A DNA stretch of 13,895 bases from an uncultured Aquincola sp. (lineage in GTDB: Bacteria; Pseudomonadota; Gammaproteobacteria; Burkholderiales; Burkholderiaceae): positions 1 through 13,895 of the forward strand of contig CAKZXL010000511.1 in NCBI GenBank assembly GCA_937883885.1. The letters run 5' to 3'. A model generated the notes under the pieces. The model made no database searches. It saw nothing but the letters and a program-made list of their open reading frames with translations, and was not told where the DNA came from. Position numbers and translations under genes: made by a program. Positions 12,931 through 13,895 of this stretch are shown in pieces (position 1 is the stretch's first letter; every line of letters begins with the position of its first letter).

Positions 12931-13895
12931 TAGGACACGTCACACCGCAGCGCATGCACTTTGCCCAGCCGCTGCCGCTGAAAAGCGGCGCCCGGCTGGC
13001 CGACTACACCCTGGTCTACGAGACCTACGGCAGGCTGAACGCCGACCGCAGCAATGCCGTGCTGGTGTGCCATGCACTCAATGCCTCGCACCACGTGGCG
13101 GGCACCTATGAAGGCCAGGACCGCAGCGAAGGCTGGTGGGACAACCTGGTGGGTCCCGGCAAACCGCTGGACACCGACCGCTTCTTCGTCATCGGCATCA
13201 ACAACCCGGGCTCGTGCTTTGGCTCCACCGGGCCCATGCATGCCAACCCCGACCCCGCCGCCGGCGGCCGGCCCTACGGCGCCGACTTCCCGGTGATGAC
13301 GGTGGAAGACTGGGTGGACGCCCAGGCCCGCGTGCTCGACCAGCTGGGCATCAGCCAGCTGGCGGCGGTGCTGGGCGGCAGCCTGGGCGGCATGCAGGCG
13401 CTGAGCTGGTCGCTGCGCCACCCCATGCGGCTGCGGCACTGCGTGGCCGTGGCCACCGCGCCCAACCTGTCGGCGCAGAACATCGCCTTCAACGAGGTGG
13501 CGCGCCGCGCCATCGTCACCGACCCCGACTTCCACGGCGGGCACTTCTACGCCCATGGCGTGGTGCCGGCGCGCGGGCTGCGGGTGGCACGCATGATCGG
13601 CCACATCACCTACCTGTCCGACGACTCGATGGAGGCCAAGTTCGGCCGCAGCCTGCGTGCCGCCGAGCTGGGCTACAGCACGCAGGACATCGAGTTCCAG
13701 ATCGAGAGCTACCTGCGCTACCAGGGCGAGAAGTTCAGCGAGTACTTCGACGCCAACACCTACTTGCTGATCACCCGGGCGCTGGACTACTTCGACCCCG
13801 CGCGCGAGCACGGCGGCGACCTCACCCGCGCCTTTGCGGCGGCGCAGGCCAAGTTCATGCTGATCAGCTTCACCACCGACTGGCGCTTCTCGCCC
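12921..13895 (+). CDS. metX: Homoserine O-acyltransferase MetX (partial, C-terminus beyond window)
   Basis: The first 325 residues of an alpha/beta-hydrolase-fold enzyme that acylates the hydroxyl of L-homoserine, the committed step of methionine synthesis. The N-terminus [10 protein letters not shown] lines up with known MetX proteins. The oxyanion region has [12 protein letters not shown] (50-61). The nucleophile is Ser154 in GGSLGG, and the triad Asp is Asp320 in FTTDW. The triad His lies past the edge, with perhaps 50-60 residues missing. Betaproteobacterial MetX of this type is usually assigned as succinyl-CoA dependent (MetXS); acetyl-CoA cannot be excluded from sequence. ATG 12921 is chosen because it follows the terminator and gives the family's usual N-terminus, but it has no Shine-Dalgarno. 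ATG 12873 is in frame, adds 16 residues across the terminator, and has GAGGG almost touching it. metW usually follows in this group. Confidence 0.93.
   Translation, partial: MASLGHVTPQRMHFAQPLPLKSGARLADYTLVYETYGRLNADRSNAVLVCHALNASHHVAGTYEGQDRSEGWWDNLVGPGKPLDTDRFFVIGINNPGSCFGSTGPMHANPDPAAGGRPYGADFPVMTVEDWVDAQARVLDQLGISQLAAVLGGSLGGMQALSWSLRHPMRLRHCVAVATAPNLSAQNIAFNEVARRAIVTDPDFHGGHFYAHGVVPARGLRVARMIGHITYLSDDSMEAKFGRSLRAAELGYSTQDIEFQIESYLRYQGEKFSEYFDANTYLLITRALDYFDPAREHGGDLTRAFAAAQAKFMLISFTTDWRFSP

Noticed and set aside
12930..13811. A 293-codon minus-strand frame opposite metX
   Set aside because: It is the shadow of a MetX with intact nucleophile and acid motifs.

Overview
The window is very GC-rich, and most genes leave long open shadows on the opposite strand. 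Several things point to a Burkholderiales-type betaproteobacterium (Rubrivivax / Leptothrix / Ideonella-like); this is inference from gene content. They are a PEP-CTERM matrix protein, a PrsT-type TPR lipoprotein, a MetX of the proteobacterial HALNASHH type behind a SAM-II-like riboswitch, and an intergenic CCCCAAG...CTTGGGG hairpin element of a kind common in that order. I saw no insertion sequence, CRISPR, tRNA or rRNA.

Layout. 1-1655 (minus, cut by the left edge): membrane-anchored glutamate-synthase-domain (FMN, 3Fe-4S) protein. 1796-3724 (plus): a glutathione S-transferase and an MFS exporter. 3731-6775: a complete copper-efflux unit. copA (P1B-1 ATPase) is translationally coupled to cueR by an ATGA overlap on the minus strand, and a small MxCxxC copper chaperone (copZ type) is transcribed divergently. 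The gap between copA and copZ holds two opposed CueR-type promoters, each TTGACC followed by a 19-bp spacer. 6846-9647 (plus): a 933-residue TPR lipoprotein of the PrsT type, part of the exosortase/PEP-CTERM system. 9762-10631 (plus): an unusual stand-alone ThiF/E1-like adenylyltransferase. 10738-11556 (minus): a secreted PEP-CTERM protein that resembles the flocculation-associated PepA type, behind a near-perfect sigma-54 promoter. 11768-12700 (plus): a DHH-family phosphoesterase. 12742-12930: a regulatory leader made of a hairpin repeat, a candidate -10 box, a SAM-II-like aptamer and an intrinsic terminator. 12921-13895 (plus, cut by the right edge): metX.

How the parts work together. The copper genes form a self-regulated efflux circuit: CueR senses Cu(I), CopZ carries it and CopA pumps it out, and cueR sits inside the copA operon and so under its own control. 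PrsT and the PEP-CTERM protein belong to the same envelope/extracellular-matrix system. No exosortase or polysaccharide genes are in view, so this is probably a satellite of that system. The sigma-54 promoter fits the known link between PEP-CTERM genes and the PrsK/PrsR/RpoN regulators. The last gene starts methionine biosynthesis and is probably repressed by S-adenosylmethionine through the leader RNA.

Most worth a second look: the sigma-54 promoter and its upstream dyads, the SAM-II/terminator/start-codon arrangement ahead of metX, the paired CueR operators, and the ThiF-like protein (with a lone CxxC and a Gly-Gly C-terminus) between PrsT and the PEP-CTERM gene.
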